A DNA stretch of 64,000 bases from the NCBI RefSeq assembly GCF_030814955.1, contig NZ_JAUSWB010000001.1, positions 496,001 to 560,000 on the forward strand, read 5' to 3'. Below the pieces are notes generated by a model. The model did not search any database. It was not told the DNA's origin and saw only the letters and a program-made list of their open reading frames with translations. The DNA comes from Planomicrobium stackebrandtii (GTDB taxonomy: Bacteria > Bacillota > Bacilli > Bacillales_A > Planococcaceae). Shown here piece by piece: positions 45,285 through 57,315 of the stretch (positions are counted from its first letter, which is position 1; every line of letters begins with the position of its first letter). Position numbers and translations under genes: made by a program.

Positions 45285-45606
45285 CTGCTCGCCCCCGATT
45301 AATTTCTTCGAATAAGCTGGTTATTTTTTTTGCAAAACCTTTATCGGTAATTGCAATCACTACCCGCTCTTCTTTGCCTATCGCATGTCCCAACTCGAAA
45401 CGGGATGCAAAAACATGAACATCCACTCCATACGATTTGCATTTGTCGTGCAATTTTTTACTGGTGTTGTCTGAAGCATCTTCAGAGACAATTACTAATT
45501 TTGCTTTGCCTTTTCGGACTTCGTTCACGGTCATTTCTTCACCGGAAATGGTCATTCTTGCACGTGTAGCCAATCCCAGCAATTGAAGAATTTTTTGTTT
45601 AGTCAT
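45262..45606 (-). CDS. ylxQ: L7Ae-family RNA-binding protein YlxQ
   Basis: A 114-residue K-turn binding protein of the L7Ae/L30e/Gadd45 family (also called RplGA). Visible stretches are [16 protein letters not shown] (about 9-24) and [18 protein letters not shown] (about 35-52), where the RNA-contacting loop lies. It overlaps the start of infB by 23 nt and follows ylxR by a shared nucleotide, indicating translational coupling. Its exact RNA target is not established. Confidence 0.93.
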   Translation of the reverse strand: MTKQKILQLLGLATRARMTISGEEMTVNEVRKGKAKLVIVSEDASDNTSKKLHDKCKSYGVDVHVFASRFELGHAIGKEERVVIAITDKGFAKKITSLFEEINRGRADDQNSST

Positions 45607-45884
45607 TATTTCAACTGCTCTCTGAGAACGACGCGAATTAACTCATCATAGATTTCGTCTGGAACCTTAACTTCCAAGTGCTTGTCCAGCACTTTCTTTT
45701 TACGGGCAGCCGCGATGGCATCTTCCGATTTCGAAACGTACGCGCCGCGTCCTGATTTCTTGCCCGTCAAATCGACAAATACTTCGCCTTCTTTTGAACG
45801 TACAACGCGGATCATTTCTTTTTTAGGATGCATCTCGCCTGTAGCTACACACTTCCGTAATGGAATTTTCTTTTGCAGAGCCAA
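45606..45884 (-). CDS. rnpM: YlxR/RnpM family RNA-binding protein
   Basis: A 92-residue DUF448 protein. The family pattern is intact: PLRKCVATGEMHPKKEMIRV (7-26) and KSGRGAYVSKSEDAI (about 43-57). B. subtilis YlxR was renamed RnpM after being found to bind RNase P RNA and modulate RNase P. It lies between nusA and ylxQ in the standard order. Confidence 0.93.
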   Translation of the reverse strand: MALQKKIPLRKCVATGEMHPKKEMIRVVRSKEGEVFVDLTGKKSGRGAYVSKSEDAIAAARKKKVLDKHLEVKVPDEIYDELIRVVLREQLK

Positions 45885-45904
45885 CGGACATCACCTTTTC
45901 TACA

Positions 45905-47032
45905 TTATTCTTTTTCTTCGTAAAAATCAAAGTCGTCCAGTTCTTCATCGGATTCCACTAATTCGATATCAGCGTTCGGATTTGGATAAATTCCAAGTTC
46001 CCGCGCATCTGTCTCGCTCTTAATGTCGATTTTCCAACCGGTTAATTTTGCTGCCAAGCGCGCATTTTGTCCGCGTTTGCCGATTGCAAGAGATAATTGA
46101 TAGTCTGGAACGACAACCGTAGTTGACTTCGCATCTTCATTCACTTGGACATCCAACACTTTGGATGGGCTAAGCGCATTTGCAACAAAGACAACAGGCT
46201 CTTCAGACCATTCCACAATATCAATTTTTTCTCCGCTTAGTTCATTGACGATTGTCTGAACACGGCCGCCTTTAGATCCAACACATGATCCAACTGGATC
46301 GATGTCGTCACGATGAGCAAAAACAGAGATTTTTGAACGATCTCCCGCTTCACGTGCAATAGACTTGATTTCAACAATGCCATCATAAATTTCAGGTACT
46401 TCGTTCTCGAACAAACGGCGAAGCAATCCTGGATGGGTGCGTGAAACAAAAACTTGCGGTCCACGTGTAGTGCGTTCCACTTTCGTAATATACACTTTGA
46501 TGCGGTCATGCGGTTTGTAATGTTCATTTGGCATTTGCTCTGTCTGCGGAAGCACAGCTTCTACTTTGCCAAGGCCAACATAAAGGTTGCGTGCATCCAT
46601 ACGCTCGACGATGCCATTGACGATATCGTCTGCACGATCAACGAACTCTTCGAAGATCAAGCCGCGTTCAGCTTCACGGACACGCTGGGTAACCACTTGT
46701 TTCGCTGTTTGTGCAGCAATGCGCCCAAAATTGCGCGGCGTCACTTCTTCTTCTACAACATCTCCAAGCTCGTATGCCGGGTTGATCACTTTGGCGTCTT
46801 CCAAAGAAATGTGAAGGCGTTCGTCTTCGACTTCTTCCACTACATCTTTGCGGGAATAAACCAGCATTGTGCCAGTGTTCAAGTTCAAATCCACACGGAC
46901 ATTTTGCGCTTGGTTGAAATTCCGTTTATATGCCGTTACCAATGCCGCTTCAATAGCTTCAATCAGAACTTCACGCGAAATCCCTTTTTGTTTCTCTAAT
47001 ACTTCAAAAGCATCCAATAACTCACTGCTCAT
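45905..47032 (-). CDS. nusA: Transcription termination/antitermination factor NusA
   Basis: A 375-residue RNA polymerase-associated factor. The N-terminal RNAP-binding domain (1-125) is followed by S1 ([20 protein letters not shown], about 138) and two KH domains ([18 protein letters not shown], about 248; [18 protein letters not shown], about 317). The short acidic tail [12 protein letters not shown] is typical of Gram-positive NusA, which lacks the C-terminal repeats of enterics. It follows rimP by 21 nt. Confidence 0.98.
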   Translation of the reverse strand: MSSELLDAFEVLEKQKGISREVLIEAIEAALVTAYKRNFNQAQNVRVDLNLNTGTMLVYSRKDVVEEVEDERLHISLEDAKVINPAYELGDVVEEEVTPRNFGRIAAQTAKQVVTQRVREAERGLIFEEFVDRADDIVNGIVERMDARNLYVGLGKVEAVLPQTEQMPNEHYKPHDRIKVYITKVERTTRGPQVFVSRTHPGLLRRLFENEVPEIYDGIVEIKSIAREAGDRSKISVFAHRDDIDPVGSCVGSKGGRVQTIVNELSGEKIDIVEWSEEPVVFVANALSPSKVLDVQVNEDAKSTTVVVPDYQLSLAIGKRGQNARLAAKLTGWKIDIKSETDARELGIYPNPNADIELVESDEELDDFDFYEEKE

Positions 47033-47053
47033 TTATATTCACTCCCAGGTTCT

Positions 47054-47539
47054 TCAATCAGGTTTTACAGAAAAATCAATAGCCAAACGGATAACTGCAA
47101 TTTTCTCTTTTGGAATGTTAATTATTTTTCTGCGTGTTTTGATTTTAATTTCAATTTCCACTTGTTCATCATCATAAGACTTTAAGTAGCCTTCAAACTC
47201 TTTGGCGTCTTCAACCGGCTCATAAGTCTTAATATAAATAAATTTGCCGAGAGCTTTTTCGAAATCTTTTTCTTTCTTTAATGGACGTTCTGCCCCTGGC
47301 GATGAAACTTCCAGGAAGTAGTTTTGTTCGATCGGATCTAGCTGATCCAAAATCTCACTAAGTTTCTCACTTACCAGCGCACATTGATCAATGTCAATAG
47401 GTGCTTCCGGGTTGTCCACATATACTCGTAGAAACCAGTCGCGGCCTTCTTTTAAGAATTCCACATCTACAAGTTCCAGTGCTAATTCACTGGTAATGGG
47501 CTGTACTATCTGCTCGATTTGTTCTGTAATTTTGCTCAT
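47054..47539 (-). CDS. rimP: Ribosome maturation factor RimP
   Basis: 161 residues, needed for efficient 30S maturation. The family pattern is visible: ELALELVDVEFLKEGRDWFLRV (about 18-39, quoted in part as ELVDVEFLKEG), DIDQCALVSEKLSEILD and LEVSSPGAERPL (about 74-85). It is the first gene of the nusA-infB operon, with a GGGAGGC ribosome site 6-7 nt before the ATG. Confidence 0.96.
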   Translation of the reverse strand: MSKITEQIEQIVQPITSELALELVDVEFLKEGRDWFLRVYVDNPEAPIDIDQCALVSEKLSEILDQLDPIEQNYFLEVSSPGAERPLKKEKDFEKALGKFIYIKTYEPVEDAKEFEGYLKSYDDEQVEIEIKIKTRRKIINIPKEKIAVIRLAIDFSVKPD

Positions 47540-47570
47540 ACATGCCTCCCGCCAATTTTATGCCATAACA

Positions 47571-47603
47571 AACAGAAAAGAGCGGGAGAACCCACTCTTC
47601 TGC
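47571..47603 (-). terminator. Probable polC terminator
   Basis: CAGAAgAGtGGG pairs with CCCGCTcTTtTCTG between polC and rimP, with only a weak T-tract. It may act as an attenuating hairpin for the rimP operon. Confidence 0.5.
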
Positions 47604-47664
47604 GACAGAGCTATCAGTAAATGTTACTACAATAATACCACAAATGGCGCTGTGGTGCAACTAG

Positions 47665-50600
47665 CTAGAACAAGGACAGCTGGTTGGCCTCAGGCATTCC
47701 TTCGAGGCATCCAAGATCGTCCATGTATTCGATGATTGTTTTTGAAACACGGCCCCGTTGCTGAAGGTCTTCCTTCGACAGGAATTCCCCATGCTCTCGT
47801 GCAGCAACGATGGATTTTGCAGCATTGGTGCCTAACCCCGGAATGGCATTGAACGGCGGAATCAGGCTATTGCCGTCAATGATAAACTGATCGGCAGATG
47901 ATTTATACAGATCCACCTTTTGGAAAGTAAAGCCGCGCTCTACCATCTCAAGCGTCAGTTCCATAACCGTCAATAAGTTTTTCTCTTTTGTCGATGCTTC
48001 CAATCCTTTGGCATTGATTTCATCAATTTTGGCCCGGATGGCGTGCGACCCTTTGGCCATCGCTTGAACATCAAAATCTTCTGCACGAACTGTGAAGTAA
48101 GCTGCGTAATAAAGAACAGGGAAATGCACTTTAAAGTAGGCAATCCGCACAGCCATCAGCACATAGGCAGCCGCGTGGGCTTTCGGGAACATGTACTTGA
48201 TCTTTTTGCAGGATTCAATATACCAGTTCGGTACGCCTTCTTTTTTCATTGCTTCTTCGAATTCCGGCGTTAAGCCCTTCCCTTTACGGACAGACTCCAT
48301 AATTTTAAATGCCAATGAAGATTCCAGCCCCTGATAAATCAGATAGACCATAATGTCATCCCGGCAGCCGATGACATCGGACAGCTGGCAGGTTCCGTTT
48401 TGGATCAGTTCCTGCGCATTGCTCAGCCAGACGTCCGTCCCGTGGGACAGACCGGAAATTTGGACCAGCTCCGAGAACGTGTTCGGCTTTGTTTCTTCCA
48501 GCATCTGACGCACAAAGCGCGTACCAAATTCCGGTATGCCCAATGTTCCGGTTTTGCAGCCAATCTGCTCTTTGGTGACTCCAAGCGATTCTGGACCGGC
48601 GAATATTTTCATGACTTCCGGATCGTCTGTTGGAATCGTCTTTGGATCGATGCCGGATAAATCCTGGAGCATGCGGATAACGGTCGGGTCATCGTGCCCA
48701 AGTATATCCAGCTTCAGTAAATTATCGTGGATCGAATGGAAATCAAAATGAGTCGTTTTCCATTCAGAATCCTGGGCATCTGCCGGAAACTGAATCGGCG
48801 AGAAGTCGTAGATATCCATATAGTCCGGAACAACGATAATTCCCCCTGGATGTTGTCCGGTGCTTCGCTTAACGCCCGAGCACCCTTGAACAAGGCGATC
48901 AATTTCAGCGCCTCTTAGCGTCATCTCCCGGTCGTTCGCATAGCCGCGAACATAGCCATAGGCCGTTTTTTCAGCAACCGTTCCGATGGTCCCAGCACGG
49001 AACACATTGTCTTCTCCAAATAACTCTTTCGTGTAATTATGGGCTTTGGACTGATATTCACCACTGAAGTTCAAATCGATATCGGGAACTTTATCTCCTT
49101 TAAATCCTAAAAATGTTTCAAATGGAATATCCTGTCCTTCTTTTTGGTACGGAATATCACAATCCGGGCAATTCTTATCTTTCAAGTCAAATCCGGAACT
49201 GACGGAACCGTCATCGAAAAACTCCGATTTTTTGCATTTTCTGCAAATATAATGCGGCGGCAGCGGGTTTACTTCTGTGATTTCCGTCAATGTCGCAACC
49301 AGCGAAGAACCGACCGATCCTCGGGAACCAACCAGATAGCCATCATCCAGGGATTTTTTAACGAGTTTGTGCGAAATCAGGTAGATTACCGCAAATCCGT
49401 GCCCGATGATGGATTTCAATTCTTTTTCAATACGGGCTTCCACGATTTCAGGCAAAGTCGGACCATAAATTTGGTGAGCCATGCCGTAGCTTAACTCCCG
49501 GACTTCTTCGTCAGCGCCTTCGATTTTAGGCGTGTACAGTTCATCTTTGATTGGCTTCACAACATCAATCATCTCAGAAATTTTTACCGAGTTCGCTACT
49601 ACAAGCTCATGTGCTGTTTCACTGCCAAGAAATTCGAAAGCATCCAGCATTTCACTGGTCGTACGGAAATGCACTTTCGGCAATTTGTGGCGGTTCAAAG
49701 GATTTGCCCCGCCTTGAGATCCAATCAGCACTTGACGGAAAATCGCATCCGTCTCGTCCAAGTAATGAACGTTACCGGTGGCCACGAGCGGAATTTCCAA
49801 CTTGCGGCTGATTTTCACGAGTTTGCGGATAATGTCTTCCAAATTCCATTCATCGCGAATCATTTCCCGTTCAATCAAATGGGAATAAACTTCTTTAGGA
49901 TGAACTTCCAAATAATCATAGAATTGCGCTGTCTTTTCGACTTCTTCCATCGACTTTTGCATGACAGCTTCAAAAACTTCGCCTTTGTCGCAGCCGGAAC
50001 CGACCAGCAAACCTTTACGGTGTCTTTGAAGAAGCGAACGCGGAATGCGCGGCACTCGGTAGAAATAATCGATATGCGACGCAGAGACCAGTTTGAAAAG
50101 GTTTTTCAACCCTTCATCATTTTGCGCCAACAGCGTACAATGGGTTGGCCGCGACCGCTTGTAAGCATCGCCGCTGCCGACATAATCGTTCAGTTGGTCA
50201 TGATACAGAATGCCTTTTTGATCGGCTTCTTTTAGTAAATAAGTCAATAAATAAGAAGTTGCTTCGGTATCGTATATGGCTCGGTGATGCTGGGTCAATT
50301 CAATGCCGAATTTTTTGGCCAATGTATTCAACCGATGATTTTTCAACTCTGGATGCAGCATACGTGCCAATTCCAATGTATCGATGGTCGCGTGCTTCGT
50401 ATCAATGCCGAACTTTTTATAGCAAACATACAAGAAGCCCATATCAAAAGATGCATTGTGGGCTACCATAATATGGTCGCCTGCCCATTCGTGGTATTTG
50501 CGAATCACTTCTTCCACTTCCGGTGCATTTTTGACCATATCATCGGTGATTCCGGTCAAGTCAATCGTCGTGGACGACAATTCATGATGCGGATTCGCAA

Positions 50601-51972
50601 AGCTCTCGAACTTGTCAATAATCTGGCCGCCTTTGATCTTCACTGCAGCAAGCTCAATGATAGTGTCGTAAACAGCAGACAAGCCAGTTGTCTCCAAGTC
50701 AAACACCACGAAAGTCTCTTCTTCGAGTAAAGCATGGCGCTCTTCGTAGGCAATCGGCACGCCATCATCCACTAAATTCGCTTCCAAGCCAAAAATGGCT
50801 TTTATGCCATGTTTTTTGCTCGCGGCATAGGCATCCGGAAACGACTGGACACCAGCATGATCCGTAATAGCAATGGCTGGATGCCCCCATTTAGCAGCTT
50901 GGCTGACCAATGACTCAACAGACGAAACTGCGTCCATTTGGCTCATCGGCGTATGCAGATGCAGCTCAACCCGCTTTTCTTCAGCTGTATCCCGGCGAAG
51001 CTCGGGTTTGATTTCGACCATATCCTGCGCCATCATCACCAAATCACGCACAAAAGTGTCGGTTTGGATCGATCCGCGCGCTTTCAGCCACATGCCTTTT
51101 TTGGCATTTGCCATCAGCTCGGCATCTTCTTTGTCACGCGAGAACATTTTAACAAGAATGGAATCCGTATAATCGGTGATTTTCACCGTCAACAGGGAAC
51201 GCCCGCTTCGAAGCTCTCTCACTTCTGCATCAAAGACATAGCCTTCGATCGTTACACGGCGTTCTTCATCAACAATGGATTTGATCTCGGAAATGGTTTC
51301 ATCCGGTTTGATGGCCGTTCCCATTTGGAATGGCCCCGCAGGAGCACCGTTTTCTTTACGGTCTGTTTCCCGTTTTTTCATATCTGACAGGGCTTTTTTT
51401 GCCATTTCTTCTTCTTCTCTTAGACGTTCAGCCATGAATGCTTCATGAGCCGCTTCCTGGTTTTCGTCCGACAGTTGGAAATCGATCGCAACGTGAGGAA
51501 AACCAAACTGCTGATAGACTCCCGCAAGCTTGTCGCTGTATTTGGATTTCAATGCCATCATTTCGTGCTGGTGATTGCACTGCAGCATAAGCTTATTGCC
51601 GTTCCATACAGGCGCCTGTGATAGGAGCCGATCGCGCAGCGGCGGCGCCATGTCTGCCAGTTCTTCAACAGCATATTTCCAATAAGCCATGACCAGCTCT
51701 TCTTGAGCCGTTTCCTGAGCAGACTCAATGTTCAACTGAATGGAAGCAATCGGAGAAAAGGTGCTATACAAACGTTGCTTTAATAATAAGTACAATTCGA
51801 TTGGCAGGATGCCTCTCACTTTCACAAGAAATTTCCAGGACCGCTCTTTTTTGTGGACGGTCATCCGAGTCAGTTCAGCCTCTTCGAAAAAGGGCATATG
51901 GACATCGTCCGTTAAGTCGAGATGCTGAAGCAGCAATTTAAAGCGCATCTTAGGATCTTGCTGGTTTGTCAT
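47665..51972 (-). CDS. polC: DNA polymerase III alpha subunit, PolC type
   Basis: A 1435-residue main replicative polymerase of low-GC Gram-positives, near the 1437 of B. subtilis. An N-terminal domain and OB fold (about 235-320) are followed by a PHP domain split by the proofreading exonuclease ([12 protein letters not shown], about 419, with [16 protein letters not shown] near its end). A zinc finger (CRKC..CPDC, about 910-945) precedes the polymerase domain ([11 protein letters not shown] with catalytic aspartates, about 968). The tail EANQLSLF is a beta-clamp binding motif (QLSLF). It lies between proS and rimP as in B. subtilis. Confidence 0.98.
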   Translation of the reverse strand: MTNQQDPKMRFKLLLQHLDLTDDVHMPFFEEAELTRMTVHKKERSWKFLVKVRGILPIELYLLLKQRLYSTFSPIASIQLNIESAQETAQEELVMAYWKYAVEELADMAPPLRDRLLSQAPVWNGNKLMLQCNHQHEMMALKSKYSDKLAGVYQQFGFPHVAIDFQLSDENQEAAHEAFMAERLREEEEMAKKALSDMKKRETDRKENGAPAGPFQMGTAIKPDETISEIKSIVDEERRVTIEGYVFDAEVRELRSGRSLLTVKITDYTDSILVKMFSRDKEDAELMANAKKGMWLKARGSIQTDTFVRDLVMMAQDMVEIKPELRRDTAEEKRVELHLHTPMSQMDAVSSVESLVSQAAKWGHPAIAITDHAGVQSFPDAYAASKKHGIKAIFGLEANLVDDGVPIAYEERHALLEEETFVVFDLETTGLSAVYDTIIELAAVKIKGGQIIDKFESFANPHHELSSTTIDLTGITDDMVKNAPEVEEVIRKYHEWAGDHIMVAHNASFDMGFLYVCYKKFGIDTKHATIDTLELARMLHPELKNHRLNTLAKKFGIELTQHHRAIYDTEATSYLLTYLLKEADQKGILYHDQLNDYVGSGDAYKRSRPTHCTLLAQNDEGLKNLFKLVSASHIDYFYRVPRIPRSLLQRHRKGLLVGSGCDKGEVFEAVMQKSMEEVEKTAQFYDYLEVHPKEVYSHLIEREMIRDEWNLEDIIRKLVKISRKLEIPLVATGNVHYLDETDAIFRQVLIGSQGGANPLNRHKLPKVHFRTTSEMLDAFEFLGSETAHELVVANSVKISEMIDVVKPIKDELYTPKIEGADEEVRELSYGMAHQIYGPTLPEIVEARIEKELKSIIGHGFAVIYLISHKLVKKSLDDGYLVGSRGSVGSSLVATLTEITEVNPLPPHYICRKCKKSEFFDDGSVSSGFDLKDKNCPDCDIPYQKEGQDIPFETFLGFKGDKVPDIDLNFSGEYQSKAHNYTKELFGEDNVFRAGTIGTVAEKTAYGYVRGYANDREMTLRGAEIDRLVQGCSGVKRSTGQHPGGIIVVPDYMDIYDFSPIQFPADAQDSEWKTTHFDFHSIHDNLLKLDILGHDDPTVIRMLQDLSGIDPKTIPTDDPEVMKIFAGPESLGVTKEQIGCKTGTLGIPEFGTRFVRQMLEETKPNTFSELVQISGLSHGTDVWLSNAQELIQNGTCQLSDVIGCRDDIMVYLIYQGLESSLAFKIMESVRKGKGLTPEFEEAMKKEGVPNWYIESCKKIKYMFPKAHAAAYVLMAVRIAYFKVHFPVLYYAAYFTVRAEDFDVQAMAKGSHAIRAKIDEINAKGLEASTKEKNLLTVMELTLEMVERGFTFQKVDLYKSSADQFIIDGNSLIPPFNAIPGLGTNAAKSIVAAREHGEFLSKEDLQQRGRVSKTIIEYMDDLGCLEGMPEANQLSLF

Positions 51973-52122
51973 AATTATCCCCTTCGTGGTAGTGATTTAA
52001 GTATACGTAAATGCCTGTTGCCTTATTGGCGTTGAAGCCTGAGCAATTTATATGTTGAACTAATGAATGTAAGGCTGCAGCTTCTTGAAAACTATATAAG
52101 TCATTTTTTCGCAAAAGCGAGC

Positions 52123-52160
52123 AGAAAAAGAAAGGAAAGTACATAATGTACTTTCCTTTC
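52123..52160 (-). terminator. proS terminator
   Basis: A 14-bp perfect stem GAAAGGAAAGTACA / TGTACTTTCCTTTC with a three-base loop, followed on the minus strand by TTTTTC. Confidence 0.88.
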
Positions 52161-52179
52161 ATCATATCAGATTTTGCTG

Positions 52180-53883
52180 TTATTTTTTAAAAAACTGCTG
52201 CAATTGATCGAGCAATTCTTCACGCGTCCATTCGAATGTTTCACCGGTCCGCCGTATTTTGACTTCCAGGATTCCTTCAGCTGCTTTTTTGCCGATGGTG
52301 ATGCGGATCGGCAAACCGATCAAATCTGCATCAGTGAATTTTACGCCCGCCCGTTCTTTGCGGTCATCGAGCAGCACTTCGTAGCGGTTGGATTTCAGCA
52401 ATGTGTACAGCTCTTCTCCAAGCTCGCGCTGTGCATCGTCTTTAACATTAACCGGCACCAGGTGGACCTCATAAGGTGCTACAACGTCCGGCCATGTAAA
52501 GCCATTGTCGTCCTGGAACTGTTCAGCTATCGCTGCCATGACACGAGACACGCCGATTCCATAACACCCCATAATATAAGGCATCGCTTTACCTTGATCG
52601 TTCAGGAATGTGCCTTTCAGCGGAATGCTGTAAGTCGTGCCCAATTTGAAAATATGGCCGACTTCGATGCCTTTTGCAAATTGGATTGTTCCTTGTCCGT
52701 CTGGAGATGCATCTCCTTCTTGGACAAAACGCAGGTCATGATATGCAGCAAGTTCAAAGTCTTTTCCAGGAGTGACGTTCTTATAATGATAACCGCTTTC
52801 GTTGGCACCCGTCACTCCGTTGACCATAGTTTCGACTGCATGATCTGCAAACAACCGAACGTCTTCTGGCAGGTTGATTGGGCCAAGCGAGCCGATGTCG
52901 CAAGACAATAATTGCTGAACTTCTTCTGGTGTTGCCATTTCAATCACTTTGGCACCTGTTGCATGTTTGACTTTAACGTCGTTGATTTCATGATCGCCTC
53001 TTGCCAAAACAATGACCAATTCCTCGTCAGCTTTAAACACAAGCGTTTTAAGGCATTTTTCAGCAGAGACTTCAAGGAATTCTGCTACATCAGAAATGGT
53101 ATTTTTGCCTGGTGTCGCCACTTTTTCCATCGCTTGGGGTGTTTCATTTGAAACTGGGTAGGAAACGTTGACCGCGGCCATTTCGATATTGGCTGCATGA
53201 GATGAACTATCTGAATAAGCAATCGTGTCTTCACCAATTTCCGACAGCACCATGAATTCATGATTGTCTTTTCCGCCAATGGCACCAGAATCGGCTATAA
53301 CTGCCCGGAAATTCAATCCGAGACGTGTAAAGATGTTGGTATATGCCTGCATCATAACGTCATATGTTTCATCCAGGCTCTCAGCAGTAGCATGGAATGA
53401 ATAAGCATCTTTCATCAGGAATTCACGTCCACGCAACAAACCAAAACGTGGGCGCTTTTCGTCTCTGAACTTTGATTGTATTTGGTAGAGGTTCAAAGGG
53501 AGCTTCTTGTACGATTTGATTTCATCGCGCAGGAGGCTCGTAATAACTTCTTCGTGTGTCGCCCCCAGTGCAAATTCCCGGTCATTGCGGTCTTTCAAAC
53601 GCATTAATTCGTCGCCATATGAATACCAGCGTCCGGATTCCTGCCACAGTTCCGCCTGCTGAAGGGCAGGCATGAAGATTTCAACGCTGTTGGCAGCTTC
53701 CATTTCTTCACGGATTACGGTTTCAACTTTTTGAAGGACGCGCTTGCCGAGCGGCAGAAACGAATAGATGCCGCTGGTGTTTTGACGGATAAAGCCTGCG
53801 CGCAACAAGAGCTGATGCGATTTCACTTCTGCATCGGCGGGAGTTTCGCGTAAAGTCGGGATAAAAGTTGCTGTTTGTTTCAT
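52180..53883 (-). CDS. proS: Prolyl-tRNA synthetase
   Basis: A 567-residue class II synthetase charging tRNA-Pro, bacterial type with an editing insert. Motif 2 is visible as [20 protein letters not shown] (about 138-157). The YbaK-like editing insert spans about 225-400 ([20 protein letters not shown]), motif 3 is [13 protein letters not shown] (about 440), and the anticodon-binding domain closes the protein. I chose the ATG at 53883 ([13 protein letters not shown]), 9 nt after GAGGTG. No T-box is seen in the short leader. Confidence 0.98.
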   Translation of the reverse strand: MKQTATFIPTLRETPADAEVKSHQLLLRAGFIRQNTSGIYSFLPLGKRVLQKVETVIREEMEAANSVEIFMPALQQAELWQESGRWYSYGDELMRLKDRNDREFALGATHEEVITSLLRDEIKSYKKLPLNLYQIQSKFRDEKRPRFGLLRGREFLMKDAYSFHATAESLDETYDVMMQAYTNIFTRLGLNFRAVIADSGAIGGKDNHEFMVLSEIGEDTIAYSDSSSHAANIEMAAVNVSYPVSNETPQAMEKVATPGKNTISDVAEFLEVSAEKCLKTLVFKADEELVIVLARGDHEINDVKVKHATGAKVIEMATPEEVQQLLSCDIGSLGPINLPEDVRLFADHAVETMVNGVTGANESGYHYKNVTPGKDFELAAYHDLRFVQEGDASPDGQGTIQFAKGIEVGHIFKLGTTYSIPLKGTFLNDQGKAMPYIMGCYGIGVSRVMAAIAEQFQDDNGFTWPDVVAPYEVHLVPVNVKDDAQRELGEELYTLLKSNRYEVLLDDRKERAGVKFTDADLIGLPIRITIGKKAAEGILEVKIRRTGETFEWTREELLDQLQQFFKK

Positions 53884-53937
53884 TCCAGAATACACCTCAA
53901 CTGACTATAGAATTTTTATTGATGAATTAAAAGTTCA

Positions 53938-53963
53938 GGACAGGCAAAATTGACTGCCTGTCC
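53938..53963 (-). terminator. rasP terminator
   Basis: Arms GGACAGGCA and TGCCTGTCC behind the rasP stop, followed on the minus strand by an imperfect T-tract (TGAACTTTTAATT). Confidence 0.6.
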
Positions 53964-53984
53964 GGTAATGCCCCCTCGCTTATA

Positions 53985-55244
53985 TTAAAAGAAATATCTT
54001 TGGATATCGTTCCAAGTGACAACAATCATCAACAGCATCAGAAGCATGATTCCAACAAAGTGAACCATTCCTTCTTTTTGCCGATCAACCGGTTTGCCGC
54101 GCACAGCTTCAAGAATGAAGAACATTAGACGTCCTCCGTCAAGCGCAGGAAGCGGCAGAAGGTTCATAATTCCTAAGTTGATGCTGAGCATGCCAGCCCA
54201 ACTCATCAAAGTAAAGAATCCATATTGTGCGACTTCTTCAGTCGTTTTGTAAATTCCAACCGGACCTGACAAGGCATCAATCGTAAATTGTCCTGTTACC
54301 AGCATTCCCAACAATCGGAAAATTTCCTTGAACCAAAAGATGGTTTGCTCAGCACCGTAGACAAAAGACCCGAGAAAATCTTTTTCAACCGGGCTTTGGT
54401 AAAGTACGCCAATAACACCGATTTCTTCAGGGGATTGTTCTGAAATTTCAGGTGTAATAGTGAAGTTTAACGGCTCACCGTCACGGTCAACATTAAAATC
54501 AAGCGGATTGCCGGCATTGCTCTGAACCGACTCAACCAGTTCGTCCCACGTGCCAATCGGATTCCCTTCAATTTCAGTGACCAGATCACCATTTTGCATT
54601 CCAGCTTCTGCTGCCGGACTTTCTTCTGTGACTTCGGTAATAACAGGTTCAAAAGTCGGAACACCCTGCATCATGCCAAGCGCTGTAAAAATCAGAAATG
54701 CCAGAATAAAGTTAAACAGCGGTCCTGCGAAAATCGTCATAAAACGCTTTCCAACCGATTTTGAATCGAACTGGCGGTCATAAGGAGCCAAAATGGTTTC
54801 TCTGCCATTTTCCTCTACAACCGCATCGCGCGCCACTTCTATGCGAACCAGCTTTTCATCTTCGTCGTAACCTTTAATCCACAGGTCTTTTTCAAGATCC
54901 GCTTCTTCTACTTCAAGAAACAGGATTTCTGGATAAACATGCTTTTGGTTCATGATGACCTTTTTAGCCTGGCCTTCTTTGTTTAACAGAACGCCGATGC
55001 GATGGCCTGCCTGAAGGTGGATAGTATCCATATCTTCGCCTGCCATGCGCACATAGCCGCCAATCGGCAGCAAACGCAAGGTGTAAAGTGTTTCTCCTTT
55101 GGTAATGCCCAAAATTTTCGGACCCATTCCTATTGCAAATTCCCGGACTAGAATGCCCGCGCGCTTTGCAAAAAGAAAATGGCCAAATTCATGAAAAAAT
55201 ACTAAAGCACCGAAAATTATTATAAACGATATTACTGTTTCCAT
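53985..55244 (-). CDS. rasP: Site-2 zinc metalloprotease RasP (RseP)
   Basis: A 419-residue intramembrane protease that cleaves membrane-bound anti-sigma factors and remnant signal peptides. The zinc motif HEFGH is at residues 18-22 in the first membrane helix. A PDZ domain follows (ESPAAEAGMQNGDLVTEIEG, about 212-231). The third zinc ligand is in LPLPALDGGRLMF (about 365). It contains an extra charged stretch (about 95-145) before the second helix, as in other Bacillales members. It follows dxr and precedes proS as in B. subtilis. Confidence 0.96.
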   Translation of the reverse strand: METVISFIIIFGALVFFHEFGHFLFAKRAGILVREFAIGMGPKILGITKGETLYTLRLLPIGGYVRMAGEDMDTIHLQAGHRIGVLLNKEGQAKKVIMNQKHVYPEILFLEVEEADLEKDLWIKGYDEDEKLVRIEVARDAVVEENGRETILAPYDRQFDSKSVGKRFMTIFAGPLFNFILAFLIFTALGMMQGVPTFEPVITEVTEESPAAEAGMQNGDLVTEIEGNPIGTWDELVESVQSNAGNPLDFNVDRDGEPLNFTITPEISEQSPEEIGVIGVLYQSPVEKDFLGSFVYGAEQTIFWFKEIFRLLGMLVTGQFTIDALSGPVGIYKTTEEVAQYGFFTLMSWAGMLSINLGIMNLLPLPALDGGRLMFFILEAVRGKPVDRQKEGMVHFVGIMLLMLLMIVVTWNDIQRYFF

Positions 55245-55361
55245 TATGAACCCACCCTTTTAAAGAGAAACTTGCTTGGTGGACTTATCTGGCGCCCACT
55301 AAGTGTTAGTTGATCTAATGACCGGCAAAGCGGGATAAACTTATTCGGTTTTGATCTTTAG

Positions 55362-56507
55362 TTATTTTAGCATGTTTTTTACAGATTTTCTCGTTTCAGC
55401 ATCGACATGCAAAATCGTTTCCAAATCCGGATTCACCAGAACTTCGTGCTGGTCCATGGCGCGTTCAATCATTTCCTCGATCTGCAGGAATTTGATTTCT
55501 TCATTGAGGAATAAAGCAACTGCCTGTTCGTTTGCTGCATTGAGAACAGTCGTCATTGTTCCTCCGGCAATACCGGCATCAAAAGCCAGCTGCAAAGCAC
55601 GGAAACGTTTGTAGTCCATTTCCTTGAAATTCAACTTTCCGATTTCAGCCAAGTTCAAACGCTTTGCTTGAGGACGCGGCAGGCGATCTGGATAAGACAA
55701 GGCGTATTGAATCGGCACGCGCATGTCCGGTGTCCCGAGCTGCGCCATTACACTCGTATCATGAAATTCAACCATGGAGTGGATGATGCTTTCGCGGTGA
55801 AGAACTACATCAATGTCCGCGTAAGCAAAATCGAACAGAATATGTGCCTCGATCACTTCAAGCCCTTTGTTGACCATGGTAGCAGAATCAATGGTGATCT
55901 TGGATCCCATCGACCAGTTGGGATGGTTTAATGCATCCTGGACGGAAACATTTTTCAACTGCTCTCGCGTCAAGTCACGGAAGCTGCCTCCGGAAGCAGT
56001 TAGGATCAATCGGCTGGCCTGATCTTTCTTTTCGCCGTTCAGTGCCTGGAAGAGGGCTGAGTGTTCGCTGTCTACCGGCAAAATGACGGCTCCGTATTGT
56101 TTTGCGCTGTCCATGACCAAGTGGCCTGCTGTCACCAAAGTTTCTTTATTGGCAATCGCAATTGTACGGCCAAGTTTGATCGCTTCCAGTGTCGGTTCTA
56201 GACCCACACTGCCGAGTACAGCATTCACTAAAATATCTGCGTCATAAACAGCAATTTCCGTCAATCCTTCGGCGCCATTTACAAATGACACAGCAGGATA
56301 CTCAGCAGCTAAGCTTTTAGCATCCTGCAATTGCTGTACACAGACAATCTCAGGATTGAATTCAGCAATTAATTTGCGGGTAATGTCTATATTTTTTCCA
56401 GCAGAAAATCCAATTAACGAAAATTCTTGCGGATGTTCGCGAATAATGTCAGCTGTCTGCACTCCAATAGAACCGGTAGCGCCCAGCAGGATGATTTTTT
56501 TAACCAT
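55362..56507 (-). CDS. dxr: 1-deoxy-D-xylulose 5-phosphate reductoisomerase
   Basis: A 381-residue enzyme of the MEP isoprenoid pathway using NADPH. The cofactor loop [11 protein letters not shown] is at residues 8-18. [13 protein letters not shown] (about 120) and the active-site stretches [12 protein letters not shown] and TASGGSFRD (about 178) are intact. It lies among cdsA, uppS and rasP, so precursor supply and its main use (undecaprenyl phosphate) are encoded together. Confidence 0.97.
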   Translation of the reverse strand: MVKKIILLGATGSIGVQTADIIREHPQEFSLIGFSAGKNIDITRKLIAEFNPEIVCVQQLQDAKSLAAEYPAVSFVNGAEGLTEIAVYDADILVNAVLGSVGLEPTLEAIKLGRTIAIANKETLVTAGHLVMDSAKQYGAVILPVDSEHSALFQALNGEKKDQASRLILTASGGSFRDLTREQLKNVSVQDALNHPNWSMGSKITIDSATMVNKGLEVIEAHILFDFAYADIDVVLHRESIIHSMVEFHDTSVMAQLGTPDMRVPIQYALSYPDRLPRPQAKRLNLAEIGKLNFKEMDYKRFRALQLAFDAGIAGGTMTTVLNAANEQAVALFLNEEIKFLQIEEMIERAMDQHEVLVNPDLETILHVDAETRKSVKNMLK

Positions 56508-56523
56508 TCAGCAATTTCCTCTC

Positions 56524-57315
56524 TTAGATGAAATGTAAAAAATGAAGCAAGGGCATAACGAATAGGATGCTGTCAAAGCGATCCAAAATCCCTCCATGTC
56601 CAGGCAGGATTGAGCCAGAGTCTTTTACGTTAAAATGGCGCTTTAACGCTGATTCCACCAAGTCGCCCATCTGGCCAAAGACCGAGGCGATGATAGTTAC
56701 AACAATAACCAGAAAGATTGAGTGGTTTAACGGAATGAAATAATTGAAAACAAGCGCAAATCCAATTGCCCAAAAAATTCCACCCACAAAGCCTTCCACC
56801 GTTTTGTTCGGTGAAATTTCTGGCCATAGCTTCCGTTTTCCAATTTTGCGCCCTGTGAAATAAGCGCCGGAATCCGTAAACCAGACAACCAGCAATGCAA
56901 AAATCAACACACTGAGGCTGGCTTCACGTGTTTCGATAAAATAAAAGAAACCGATGCCGACATATAAAGTTCCTAGAACAGCAAAAGCAGCATCGTCGAA
57001 AGTAAAGCTGTTTTTCACTATTACAGTATGTATTAAAAGAAGGATAACAGCTAAAAATGCAAATTCGACTTTTTCATAGCCTGTCCACTCATAAACGTGA
57101 ACCGCCCACTGATCAGGCAGCATGAATGCGTAAAGCGCCAACAGCGAAATAAGGCCGGGAATGCTCCTTAAGCTCCGGCCCTTCATTTTCAAAAGTTCTT
57201 GTAATGCCACCGTACCCAATAAATAAACCAATAAAATAAATGGAATCCCGCCATAAATAACAAAAGGAATGAAAAGAGCTGCCGCAATGACGCCTGTAAT
57301 GATCCGTTGTTTCAT
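56524..57315 (-). CDS. cdsA: Phosphatidate cytidylyltransferase CdsA
   Basis: A 263-residue polytopic membrane enzyme making CDP-diacylglycerol from phosphatidic acid and CTP. The family signature SILPGHGGILDRFDSILF lies near the C-terminus (about 235-252), and WFTDSGAYFTGRKIGKRKLW (about 145-164) precedes it. About eight hydrophobic helices are visible. Its start overlaps the uppS stop by 4 nt. Its product feeds PgsA, encoded at 19246-19824. Confidence 0.97.
   Translation of the reverse strand: MKQRIITGVIAAALFIPFVIYGGIPFILLVYLLGTVALQELLKMKGRSLRSIPGLISLLALYAFMLPDQWAVHVYEWTGYEKVEFAFLAVILLLIHTVIVKNSFTFDDAAFAVLGTLYVGIGFFYFIETREASLSVLIFALLVVWFTDSGAYFTGRKIGKRKLWPEISPNKTVEGFVGGIFWAIGFALVFNYFIPLNHSIFLVIVVTIIASVFGQMGDLVESALKRHFNVKDSGSILPGHGGILDRFDSILFVMPLLHFLHFI

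Noticed and set aside
53884..53984. T-box leader for proS
   Set aside because: The gap is about 100 nt and lacks the T-box bulge sequence and an antiterminator; it contains the rasP side terminator only.
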